From the NCBI GenBank assembly GCA_030693065.1, contig JAUYBL010000019.1, positions 124,001 to 188,000 on the forward strand: a DNA stretch of 64,000 nt, in the 5' to 3' direction. Below, piece after piece: positions 19,699 to 29,400 of the stretch. The position numbers and the translations under genes are program-made. The notes under the pieces were generated by a model. The model saw only the letters and a program-made list of their open reading frames with translations, ran no database searches and was not told the origin of the DNA. Position 1 is the stretch's first letter; each line of letters starts with the position of its first letter. The stretch comes from Methylococcaceae bacterium. GTDB lineage: Bacteria; Pseudomonadota; Gammaproteobacteria; Methylococcales; Methylomonadaceae.

Positions 19699-20328
19699 TT
19701 AGATATGATCTTGTCCTGGCAGCAGGCAACCTTTCAAAAATAAATCAATGGTTTGACATACCCAAATTTCGATTTCGGCTTCATCGGGTGTTGGCTCCAA
19801 CCCAAGCTGTAACCGTTGTATGCGTTCACCACGTAATGCGCTAATAAATTGATCGGCAAGAAAATTAGGCTCGATAGTTGCAATATGTCCGGATTGTTGC
19901 TGGCGACTAAAAAATTGACATAGATGATCGCGTGTAAGCCCAGGCCCTTGTTCGTAAAACTGAATAGCCAAATCAGGAAATCGTGGTGACTCACCGATCA
20001 GTATCGCCCGCATCCTCACCACATCCGGACGAGTAATTCGATACAAAAATTGCCGCCCAAACTCGGTCAGAGCTTCCTCTAGTGAACAATCGTCAGACAG
20101 ACTGCCGATAAATTGATCACTGCAACGCCTTATCAGCGCCCCAAACAAACCCGCCTTACCGCCAAACTCGTTATAAATTGTTCGCAGCGATACGCGCGCA
20201 TCTCTGGCGATTGTTTCCATACTGAGGTTTCCATAGCCGTACTCGAGAAAAAGCTGCAACGCGGCATCGAGTAATCGATCGCGACTTAGCTGCTCTTTAC
20301 CTTTACTGGGCCGCCCGCATTTGATCAT
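19699..20328 (-). CDS. TetR/AcrR family transcriptional repressor
   Basis: A 209-residue regulator. The N-terminal helix-turn-helix is clear (RDRLLDAALQLFLEYGYGNLSMETIARDARVSLRTIYNEFGGKAGLFGALI, about residues 16-66), and a ligand-binding helical domain follows. It is divergent from the RND pump genes starting at 20433, and a perfect palindrome lies between them at 20381-20404. By analogy with AcrR and TtgR it probably represses the pump and is released by a pump substrate. The inducer cannot be read from the sequence. Confidence 0.9.
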   Translation of the reverse strand: MIKCGRPSKGKEQLSRDRLLDAALQLFLEYGYGNLSMETIARDARVSLRTIYNEFGGKAGLFGALIRRCSDQFIGSLSDDCSLEEALTEFGRQFLYRITRPDVVRMRAILIGESPRFPDLAIQFYEQGPGLTRDHLCQFFSRQQQSGHIATIEPNFLADQFISALRGERIQRLQLGLEPTPDEAEIEIWVCQTIDLFLKGCLLPGQDHI

Positions 20329-20380
20329 GGTGTAGTGCTCGGAAAATGAATTGACTTGAATAAAGATGATACCCTAGACT

Positions 20381-20404
20381 AAATGGTAATATGAATTACC
20401 ATTT
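20381..20404. promoter_or_regulatory. probable TetR operator
   Basis: A perfect inverted repeat with 10-bp arms (AAATGGTAAT / ATTACCATTT) around a 4-bp centre. It is the only strong palindrome in the 104-bp divergent intergenic region and lies 29 bp before the adaptor gene ATG. The size and AT-rich form fit a TetR-dimer site controlling both directions. Confidence 0.7.
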
Positions 20405-20432
20405 TATTTTTATTTTTTAGGGCGCTCACGAA

Positions 20433-21620
20433 ATGGAACAAAAAACTGTCGTACCTGCCATTGCTAAGCATGGCATCCTGCTGGGCATCTTGACATTGAC
20501 AGCACAACTGCTACTAACCGGATGCAACAGCACGACCGACCCAACCCAAGCATTGGGACCACCGCCCAAAGTAAAAATTGCTCAACCTAAAGCGCAAGAA
20601 GTCATTGAATGGGATGAATTTACCGGCCATATCGAGGCTGTTAACTCAGTAGATATTCGCGCCCGAGTCAGCGGTTATCTCGATAAAGTTAATTTCAAAG
20701 CGGGGGATAAAGTTAAAAAAGGTGAGCTCTTATTTTTAATTGATCCTAAACCTTACCAAGCGCAACTCAACTATGCCAAAGCAGAATTAGACCGTGCTAA
20801 ATCTAGGCGCGATTTGGCAAAAAATGATTTGGATCGAGCAGATCGTTTGTTTCAAGCCAAAGCAATTTCCGCTGAAGAACATGATGCCCGCAGCAAAGGT
20901 TATCAAGAAGTCTTAGCCGCAGTTAAATCTGCAGAAGCCAGTGTCGATACCGCTCGCCTTAATATCGAATTTACCGAAATTCACTCACCAATCGATGGCC
21001 GAGTCAGCCAGGAATTGATTACTGCCGGCAACCTGATTAACGGCGCAGGCTCTGATGCCACACTGTTAACGACTGTCGTTTCCACCGACCCGGTTTACGT
21101 TTACCTCGCAGCCGATGAACGCTCGGTATTAAAGTATCGACGACAAGCGCAACAGCTTCACCACCACGATGACCTTAAGGGTACGCCGGTGCAACTTGCG
21201 TTGGCTGATGAAGATAATTTTCCCCATCAAGGCCAGATCGACTATGTTGCACCCCGCGAAGACCTTGCAACCGGCACCATCACCTTGCGCGCGGTATTTT
21301 CAAATCCCAATGGCATGCTAAGCCCTGGTTTCTTTGCTCGTATCAGAGTACGTGGCAATACTCCATATTCAGGTCTACTGGTTCCTGAACGGGCTATTGG
21401 CACAGATCAAGATCAACGTTTTGTATGGGTAGTCAATAAGGATAATCAAGTGCAAAAACGCAAAGTGATTTTGGGTGCTCACATTGAAGAGTCCAGAGTC
21501 ATTAAAGAAGGCTTACACGCAGACGAGTGGCTAGTCATAGAAGGTCTGCAAAAGCTTAGACCTGATAGCAAGATTGACCCTGAGCGCATCGCTAATGTTG
21601 ATAACGAGCAAGAGAAATAG
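20433..21620 (+). CDS. RND efflux periplasmic adaptor (AcrA/MexA family lipoprotein)
   Basis: Membrane fusion protein of a tripartite pump, 395 residues. The N-terminus is a lipoprotein signal (hydrophobic stretch ending LLLTGC). The lipoyl/barrel-sandwich halves (GHIEAVNSVDIRARVSGYLDKVNFKAGDKVKKGELLF) and hairpin coil (DRAKSRRDLAKNDLDRADRL) are typical, and PIDGRVSQELITAGNLI closes the domain. The protein links the inner-membrane pump (next gene, 3 nt away) to the outer-membrane channel. Expression is probably controlled by the divergent TetR protein. Confidence 0.93.
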   Translation: MEQKTVVPAIAKHGILLGILTLTAQLLLTGCNSTTDPTQALGPPPKVKIAQPKAQEVIEWDEFTGHIEAVNSVDIRARVSGYLDKVNFKAGDKVKKGELLFLIDPKPYQAQLNYAKAELDRAKSRRDLAKNDLDRADRLFQAKAISAEEHDARSKGYQEVLAAVKSAEASVDTARLNIEFTEIHSPIDGRVSQELITAGNLINGAGSDATLLTTVVSTDPVYVYLAADERSVLKYRRQAQQLHHHDDLKGTPVQLALADEDNFPHQGQIDYVAPREDLATGTITLRAVFSNPNGMLSPGFFARIRVRGNTPYSGLLVPERAIGTDQDQRFVWVVNKDNQVQKRKVILGAHIEESRVIKEGLHADEWLVIEGLQKLRPDSKIDPERIANVDNEQEK

Positions 21621-21623
21621 AGC

Positions 21624-24600
21624 ATGGATCGTTTATCGCATTTTTTTATCGACCGCCCGATCTTCGCATCGGTATTATCCATCGTCATCGTGCTGCTCGG
21701 CGGCATCGCGCTAACTCAATTGCCTATCGCGCAATACCCTGAAATTGCACCGCCTACTGTCCAGGTCACCACTGTTTATCCCGGCGCCAGCGCCAAAGTG
21801 GTTGCCGAAACCGTCGCCACGCCCATCGAGCAGGAAGTTAACGGCGTTGAAGACATGCTGTATATGTCTTCCGACTCTACCAACAGCGGCAGCATGTCGC
21901 TGACGCTGACTTTTAAGCCCGGCACTAATCTCGACAAAGCACAGGTATTAGTCCAAAACCGCGTGGCGCTTGCCGAAGCCAAGTTGCCTGAAGAAGTGCG
22001 TCGACAAGGTATTAGCGTCAAAAAACGTAGTCCGGATTTGAGTTTGGTGGTCAACATCGTCTCCCCGGACAAACGCTTTGATAGTGTGTATTTAAGCAAT
22101 TACGCGCTGTTACAACTTAAGGACACTCTGGCTAGATTGCCCGGTGTCGGCGATATTCTTGTGTTTGGCGCCAGAGATTACAGTATGCGTTTGTGGCTGA
22201 ATCCTGAAAAAATTGCCTCTCGCAACCTGACTGCCGGCGAAGTCATTAGCGCAATTCGAGAACAAAACATCCAAGTTGCCGCAGGCGTCGTAGGTCAACA
22301 ACCTTCCCAGAATAATGCTGATTTCCAATACACCGTCAGCACCTTAGGCCGACTGACGCAACCCGAACAATTTGCTGAAATCGTCATAAAACAAGGTAAC
22401 AACGGACAAATCACCCGCCTTAAAGATGTTGCCCGTATTGAACTTGGCGCTAAAGATTACAACTCAGGGTTGTTTTTGGATGGTCAGCAAACGGTGGGAC
22501 TTGCCATCTTCCAGTTGCCCGGCTCCAATGCTTTAGAAACCAAAAAAGCCGTTGTCGAGGCGATGGAAAAGTTAAAGCCGAGCTTTCCTAAAGGTCTCGA
22601 TTATTTACTGGTTTACGACACCGTGGTGTTCATCCAGCAATCGATCGATGCCGTAGTGATGACCTTGTTCGAAGCCATTTTGTTGGTCGTACTGGTAATT
22701 GTGATTTTCCTGCAAAACTGGCGCGCCGCGGTTATTCCTTTGCTGGCAGTCCCGGTGTCTCTGATCGGCACCTTCGCAGTCATGGCCGCTTTTGGTTTAT
22801 CACTCAATACCTTGTCGTTATTCGGTCTAGTGTTAGCCATCGGGATTGTTGTCGACGATGCCATCGTTGTCGTGGAAAACGTCGAACGCCATATCGGTTT
22901 AGGTTTATCGGCGCGTGATGCCACCCGTAAAGCAATGAGCGAGGTTGTAGGGCCCATTATCGCCACAGCATTGGTGTTGATGGCGGTATTTGTGCCGACC
23001 ATTTTTATTACCGGTGTGTCTGGTGCCTTTTACAAACAATTTGCATTGACCATTACCGTGTCGACGCTGATCTCAACTTTCAATTCATTAACCTTAAGCC
23101 CTGCCCTGTGCGCGCTGCTGTTGGATGGTGCGCATCATGGCAAAAAAGACTGGTTCACTCGTGGCTTTGACCGCCTGTTGGGTTGGTTTTTTGTACGCTT
23201 TAACCGATTTTTTGAGCGTTTCAGTAATGGCTATGCGCGTCTGGTCGGAAGATTAATCCGCGTGGTCACGATAGTTTTAGTCGTTTATCTCGGCCTCAAT
23301 GGCCTAAATCTGTTGGCCTTTGAAAAAGTACCCACCGGTTTCATTCCACAGCAAGATCAAGGCTACCTAATTCTGTATGCGCAACTGCCGGATGCTGCAT
23401 CACTGGCGCGTAGCAAGGACTTAGTCCAAGAGGCCACTCGTATCGTTCTCGATACTGACGGCGTTAAAAACGTCAATGCTTATGCAGGTTGGTCATTATT
23501 AACCGGCGCCAACCAATCTAACGTGGCAACCATGTTTGCGCGCCTGGATGATTTTGCCGTCCGTAAAGGCCATCCGGAACTGTATGCCGATGAAATCGTC
23601 AAAAAACTGCAGCAACGTCTTGGCAGTATTCCCGATGCTCGCATCGGCGTATTCGCGCCGCCTCCAGTTCGTGGCATGAGCTCAGTTGGTGGTTTTAAAT
23701 TACAAATTCAGGATCGTTCCAATGCCGGTATCGAAGAACTCCAGCGTGTAAACGCTGACCTTGTTGCCAAAGGTAATCAACAACCCGGATTAGTCGGTTT
23801 GTTTTCCACTTTTCGTGCCGACGTGCCGCAGTTATTTGCCGATGTGGATCGCATTCGCGCCAAATCTATGAATGTGCCGCTAAAAGACGTGTTCGATACT
23901 TTACAGATCTACCTGGGTTCGCTGTACGTGAATGATTTTAATATCTTCGGCCGGACCTATTCCGTAGTCGCCCAGGCCGATTCACAATTTCGCATGCATC
24001 CTGAGGACATCGCCAAACTAAAAACCAAAAATACTCAGGGTAATATGGTGCCGCTGGGTTCGATTATTGATGTTAAAGAAATCACCGGTCCGGACAAAAT
24101 TACCCGCTACAACATGTACCCGGCCGCAGAAATCAATGGCAGCACCCTGCCCGGCATCAGTTCCGGTCAAGCCATTAGCGAGATGAGTAATCTGATGAAA
24201 TCTGAACTCCCGCCAGGATTTGACTTTGAATGGACCGAACTGACATTGCAACAGGTCTTAGCGGGCAACGTTGCCTTCCTGGTTTTTCCGTTGAGCGTGA
24301 TTTTTGTATTTTTGGCGCTGGCCGCCCAATACGAGAGCTGGTCGTTACCGCTGGCAGTGATCTTAATTGTGCCGATGTGCATCTTGTCTTCGATGACTGG
24401 CGTCTGGCTCAGCAACATGGATAACAACATCTTCACGCAGATTGGCTTTATCGTGTTGGTGGGATTAGCCAGTAAAAATGCGATTCTCATCGTCGAATTC
24501 GCCAAGCGCCGCCAAGAAGCGGGACTTGATCACTTCGAAGCCGCTGTCGATGCCGCCAAAACCCGACTAAGGCCCATTTTGATGACGTCATTTGCCTTCA

Positions 24601-24776
24601 TCATGGGGGTATTTCCATTAGTAATTGCTGACGGTGCAGGCGCAGAAACACGACGTATTCTGGGTACTGCCGTATTTAGCGGCATGATTGGCGTGACCTT
24701 GTTTGGGCTATTGTTGACACCGGTATTTTATGTTGCCGTGCAAGGCCTGGCACAACGTCGACAAAAGCGCTCTTGA
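21624..24776 (+). CDS. RND multidrug efflux transporter, inner-membrane pump (HAE1/AcrB type)
   Basis: A 1050-residue proton-driven pump, full length. It starts MDRLSHFFIDRPIFASVLSIVIVLLGG, the hallmark of HAE1 transporters, with twelve membrane helices and two large periplasmic loops. The proton-relay aspartates are in TM4 (IGIVVDDAIVVVENVERH). The matching TM10 segment (VGLASKNAILIVEFAKRR) carries the Lys. TM11 and TM12 segments (TSFAFIMGVFPLVIADGAGAE) are normal. It exports hydrophobic or amphiphilic compounds; the substrate is not predictable. Confidence 0.95.
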   Translation: MDRLSHFFIDRPIFASVLSIVIVLLGGIALTQLPIAQYPEIAPPTVQVTTVYPGASAKVVAETVATPIEQEVNGVEDMLYMSSDSTNSGSMSLTLTFKPGTNLDKAQVLVQNRVALAEAKLPEEVRRQGISVKKRSPDLSLVVNIVSPDKRFDSVYLSNYALLQLKDTLARLPGVGDILVFGARDYSMRLWLNPEKIASRNLTAGEVISAIREQNIQVAAGVVGQQPSQNNADFQYTVSTLGRLTQPEQFAEIVIKQGNNGQITRLKDVARIELGAKDYNSGLFLDGQQTVGLAIFQLPGSNALETKKAVVEAMEKLKPSFPKGLDYLLVYDTVVFIQQSIDAVVMTLFEAILLVVLVIVIFLQNWRAAVIPLLAVPVSLIGTFAVMAAFGLSLNTLSLFGLVLAIGIVVDDAIVVVENVERHIGLGLSARDATRKAMSEVVGPIIATALVLMAVFVPTIFITGVSGAFYKQFALTITVSTLISTFNSLTLSPALCALLLDGAHHGKKDWFTRGFDRLLGWFFVRFNRFFERFSNGYARLVGRLIRVVTIVLVVYLGLNGLNLLAFEKVPTGFIPQQDQGYLILYAQLPDAASLARSKDLVQEATRIVLDTDGVKNVNAYAGWSLLTGANQSNVATMFARLDDFAVRKGHPELYADEIVKKLQQRLGSIPDARIGVFAPPPVRGMSSVGGFKLQIQDRSNAGIEELQRVNADLVAKGNQQPGLVGLFSTFRADVPQLFADVDRIRAKSMNVPLKDVFDTLQIYLGSLYVNDFNIFGRTYSVVAQADSQFRMHPEDIAKLKTKNTQGNMVPLGSIIDVKEITGPDKITRYNMYPAAEINGSTLPGISSGQAISEMSNLMKSELPPGFDFEWTELTLQQVLAGNVAFLVFPLSVIFVFLALAAQYESWSLPLAVILIVPMCILSSMTGVWLSNMDNNIFTQIGFIVLVGLASKNAILIVEFAKRRQEAGLDHFEAAVDAAKTRLRPILMTSFAFIMGVFPLVIADGAGAETRRILGTAVFSGMIGVTLFGLLLTPVFYVAVQGLAQRRQKRS

Positions 24777-24836
24777 TAAATATTCATACCCCCACATCAT
24801 TGCAGCGCCTAACTTAGCCAAATTTGGACTTAACAA

Positions 24837-26258
24837 ATGTGTATTACTAAAACACCACGCCGGATTTTGACAATAAGCCTATTGGCGCACTGCCTGAATG
24901 CCTGTAGCGTTGGCCCCGACTTTAAAACGCCGGAAACACCGACTCCCGAAGCATTTACTTCGGCCGCCCAAGCGAATTTTTCGGCAAAAAACATTGAAGT
25001 CACTTGGTGGAAATTATTCAATGACAGCCAATTAATCGGCCTGGTTGATCAGGCCATTGCCCATAACTATGACTTAAAAACCGCTGAAGCCAACCTCCTT
25101 GAAGCGCGCGCACTTTATCTTGATGCGGGTTTAAATCTGCTGCCGACCGTCACCTCGCATGCCAATTACACTGAACAAAAACGCAGCCTTGGTGCACTGA
25201 ATAATCGAAATTTCGTGCCACGCGACCTGAAACTCTACAACACCGGTTTTGATGCCTTTTGGGAAATCGATTTATTTGGCCGGGTGCGTCGTAATGTCGA
25301 AGCCAGCAGCGATGAAGTCGATGCGCAAGAAGCTAGCTTACGCGACCTGTCCGTCAGCTTAATATCCGAAGTTGCCCGCAATTATTTTCTTGTCAGAGGC
25401 TTGCAGAATCAATTGGTCGTTGCTCAACAGAACGTCGACAACCAAACGCAAACCCTCGACATCACCCAAGTTAAACTCGATAACGGCCGCGGCACCGAAT
25501 TCGATACCTCCCGAGCATTAGCTCAACTTAATAACACTCGCGCCATTATTCCCCCCATACAGAACGCGATTAGCCAGGCCATCCATAGAATTAGCGTACT
25601 CACCGGACAAATACCGGGGGCGTTAACAAAGCAACTGTCGCAACCTAAAGCACTGCCAAAAATGCCTGAGATTATTCCAGTAGGTAACCCGGCAGACTTA
25701 TTAAGGCGACGTCCGGATATTCGTATTGCCGAAAAAACCTTGGCTGCATCGACCGCACGCATTGGCGTGGCAACTGCTGATCTATTTCCAAGGGTTACCT
25801 TCGTCGGCACCTTGTCACTTGAAGCCAGCACGCTGTCAGGTCTGGTCGCTCCAGGCGGAGAAACTTTTTCAGTCGGTCCAAAAATCAGTTGGGCCGCACT
25901 GGATTTAGGTCGCGTATATGCGCGCATTAAAGCCGCCGATGCCCGTGCCGAAGCCAGTTTGGCGCAATACCAACAAACCGTATTAAATGCCCTGGAAGAA
26001 ACAGAAAACGCGCTGGTTAACTACAACAAAGAACACGATCGTTCTGAAATGCTGCGCGCAGCAGCAAGCGCCAGCGAAAAAGCGCACGCATTGGCGCATT
26101 TACGATTCTCTGAAGGTGTGTCTGATTTTCTTACCGTGCTGGATGCGGAACTACGATTACGACAAGACCAAAATCAACTTGCCGCCAGCGAAACGGCATC
26201 AGCAACAGCATTAGTATCACTTTATAAAGCCCTGGGTGGAGGTTGGGAATCTAAATAA
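24837..26258 (+). CDS. outer-membrane efflux channel lipoprotein (OprM/NodT family)
   Basis: A 473-residue TolC-type channel of the NodT family. A lipoprotein signal ends LNACS, followed by VGPDFKTPETPTPEAF, the usual OprM opening. Two repeated OEP halves contain NYDLKTAEANLLEARALYLDAG and FGRVRRNVEASSDEVDAQEA; the second half has RRRPDIRIAEKTLAASTARIGVATADLFP. It is 60 bp after the pump gene, so adaptor, pump and channel form one operon. Confidence 0.93.
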   Translation: MCITKTPRRILTISLLAHCLNACSVGPDFKTPETPTPEAFTSAAQANFSAKNIEVTWWKLFNDSQLIGLVDQAIAHNYDLKTAEANLLEARALYLDAGLNLLPTVTSHANYTEQKRSLGALNNRNFVPRDLKLYNTGFDAFWEIDLFGRVRRNVEASSDEVDAQEASLRDLSVSLISEVARNYFLVRGLQNQLVVAQQNVDNQTQTLDITQVKLDNGRGTEFDTSRALAQLNNTRAIIPPIQNAISQAIHRISVLTGQIPGALTKQLSQPKALPKMPEIIPVGNPADLLRRRPDIRIAEKTLAASTARIGVATADLFPRVTFVGTLSLEASTLSGLVAPGGETFSVGPKISWAALDLGRVYARIKAADARAEASLAQYQQTVLNALEETENALVNYNKEHDRSEMLRAAASASEKAHALAHLRFSEGVSDFLTVLDAELRLRQDQNQLAASETASATALVSLYKALGGGWESK

Positions 26259-26321
26259 CTGCTAGACTTACCCGCAACAGCTTAGCCTCGCTTCACTGTC
26301 ACTCAGTTAAAACCAACATTC

Positions 26322-26348
26322 GCATTAGCGGGCCATGCCCGCTAATGC
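26322..26348. repeat. perfect hairpin downstream of the efflux operon
   Basis: 12-bp perfect stem (GCATTAGCGGGC / GCCCGCTAATGC) with a 3-nt loop, 64 bp after the channel stop. There is no U-run after it, so it may be a processing/stability hairpin or a REP-type repeat rather than a classic terminator. Confidence 0.6.
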
Positions 26349-26466
26349 TTGCTATAGTTCGCAGCACGCTCGTTCCCACAAGCTATATCTCCGCATGACG
26401 CCCTGTCCTGACCTAGATTTAGTGCCTGGATATTTTAAAAACCCAATCGTAAAGAAACTAAACAGT

Positions 26467-29400
26467 ATGTCTCGATTCATCAACTTGATGCTGCTGATAG
26501 CTTGTCTCACAGGCGCAGCAATTTCCATAACGCCTGCCTACGCTGCCGAACCAGTTCGCATTGGCATACTGGCATTTCGTCCTAAACCGCAAACCCTGAT
26601 GCAATGGCAACCTCTGGCAGTGGCTTTAAAACAGGCCATACCGGAACGTGATTTTGTCGTCGAGGCATTCACCTTAGCCGAACTGGAATTAGCCGTTGCC
26701 AATAAACAATTGGATTTTGTCTTAACCAACCCTGGGCATTACTTATTACTAACAAGGCGTTATGGTTTGTCATCCCCACTTGCCACACTGGCCGCCACTG
26801 ACAGTGAACCCGCCATTTCAGTCTTTGGCGGCGTAATATTTACGCGGGCAGGCACCGCCAACATCGACACGCTGCAAGACGTCAAACATAAAACGGTTGC
26901 TGTCACGAATACCGAATCCATGGGTGGCTACATGGCGCAGGCTTATGAACTCAGCTTGGCTGATATTCATCTGCCGCAAGACATCAAACTACTTAACACC
27001 GGCATGCCCCATGATAATGTTGTTGACGCCGTACTTGCAGGTCATGCCGATGTCGGATTTGTGCGCAGCGGTGTGTTAGAAGACCTAGTTAACGAAGGTA
27101 AGCTGAACATAGAGCAGATTAATATTCTCAATCGACAAAACCCACCTAACTTTCCACAACAAGTGTCAACCCGGCTATACCCGGAATGGCCGTTTGCATC
27201 ATTAACGCATGTTGATGAAAACCTAGCTCGTCATGTCGCGGCCGCTCTTTTTCTACTGGAAGAAAACACCACAGCCACGCGCAAAATGGGAATACACGGC
27301 TTTGTTGTACCGGCCGATTACACGCCTGTGGAAGATTTACTCCGGCAACTGCGATTACCGCCTTACGAAGGCGCACCGCAATTTACCTTAAAAGATGTAT
27401 CGGCACGTTATCAATGGCAAATTATTGGCAGCCTGTTTGTTGTTGGTTTTATTTTGCTACTGATTTTTCGATTATGGGTTACCAACCGAAAACTCTGGGC
27501 CGAACAACAAAAGGTGAAACAACAAACCCAACAATTACAAGAAAGTGAACACAAACTGACGGTGATTTTGGAAAACGTCGAAGCCTGCATTTATCTTAAA
27601 GATCGGCAGGGCCGCTATCTCTACGCTAACCGCCAAGTACGCAAGCTATTTGCTGCTTCGATGAATGAAATAGTCGGACAACGCGATGAACGCTTCTTTG
27701 ATGACAAGACAGCTGAGAAATTACATCTTAACGACCGCCTGGTATTGGAAGATGGACTAACGTTAAGAACAGAAGAAACTAATAGAAATACCCATGACAA
27801 TCACACATCAACTTATCTATCGATCAAACTGCCGCTGCGCAATGGGGCGGGAGAAATCTATGCGCTGTGCGGCATTTCTACCGATATTACTGAAACTAAA
27901 AAAACCGAAAAATACGAACATTTTCGTAGCCAAACTTTAGAGCTGTTAACAGGCAATACCCCATTACCGCAAATTCTTGAAGCCATTGTGCTCGGTGTGG
28001 AACATTTAAATCCCGAAATGTTATGCAGCATTTTGTTGTTAGACATCGAAGGAAAACATCTCGGTAATGGCGCCGCACCTAGCCTACCTGATTTTTATAA
28101 TGAGGCTATCAACGGTGTGGAAATTGGCTTGGGTGTCGGTTCCTGTGGCACGGCTGCATTTACCGGTCAGCGTGTTATCGTTGAGGATATTTCCTCACAC
28201 CCTTATTGGGCGCCTTACAAAGAACTGGCAACGCGCGCTGGATTAAGCGCTTGTTGGTCCCAACCTATTCTTTCGGCTGTTGGTAAGGTGCTGGGTACCT
28301 TTGCCATTTATCATCGAGATGCTCGCCCACCTTCGGAAGATGATATTTTTATCATTGAACAAACCGCCCGTTTAGCCAGCCTCGCCATTGACCGTAAACA
28401 CTCGGAAAATAAGCTGCGCACAAGCGAGCTGGCCCTAAAATCAGTGTCCCAAGGCGTACTCATCACCACGCCGGACCAAAACATCCTTTGGGTCAATGAT
28501 GCCTTTTTGTCGATCACTGGCTACAGTAAAGCAGACATCATGGGGCAAAATTGTCGTTTCATGCAGGGTCCGGCGACTGACCTACAGACTTTAGAAGAAT
28601 TACGCATAGCCCTTGAACAAGGCCTCGAATTTTCTGCAGAGATCCTTAATTATCGCCAAGACGGCAGCAGCTTCTGGAACGACTTGACGATCTCACCTAC
28701 ACACGACGAACAAGGCCAATTAACCCATTTTGTCGGTGTCACCCGCGATATTACCGAGCGTAAAGAGGCAGAAGAAAAACTCCACCTCGCAGCCAGTGTG
28801 TTCACCCATGCTCGTGAGGGCATCATGATCACTGCACCGGACGGCACCATTATTGACGTCAATGACGCCTTCTGTCGTATCACCGGTTACAAACGCAGCG
28901 ACGTTATCGGTGGCAACCCGCACCTGTTGAGTTCAGGACATCATGGCAAAGAGTTTTACGTCTCCTTGTGGCACGACTTGACCGAAAAAGATCATTGGTA
29001 CGGCGAAGTCTGGAACCGTCGTAAAAATGGCGAGGTCTATGCCGCCATGCAAACCATCAGCGCCGTTACCGACACTCACGGTCACACTCGCCACTATGTG
29101 GCATTATTTTCTGACATCACCACCCTTAAAGAACATGAAAAGGAATTGGAACACATCGCCCACTACGATGCGCTAACCAGCTTGCCTAATCGTGTGTTAT
29201 TGGCGGACCGGTTGCATCAAAGCATGGCTCAGGCACAGCGACATTCACAACCTCTAGCGGTGGCCTATCTCGACCTTGATGGTTTTAAGGCAATTAACGA
29301 CAACTATGGGCATGAAGCCGGCGACCAGTTACTCATCGCCGCCACCGCCAACATGAAACATGCCTTACGTGAAGGCGACACTCTCGCCCGTTTGGGTGGC

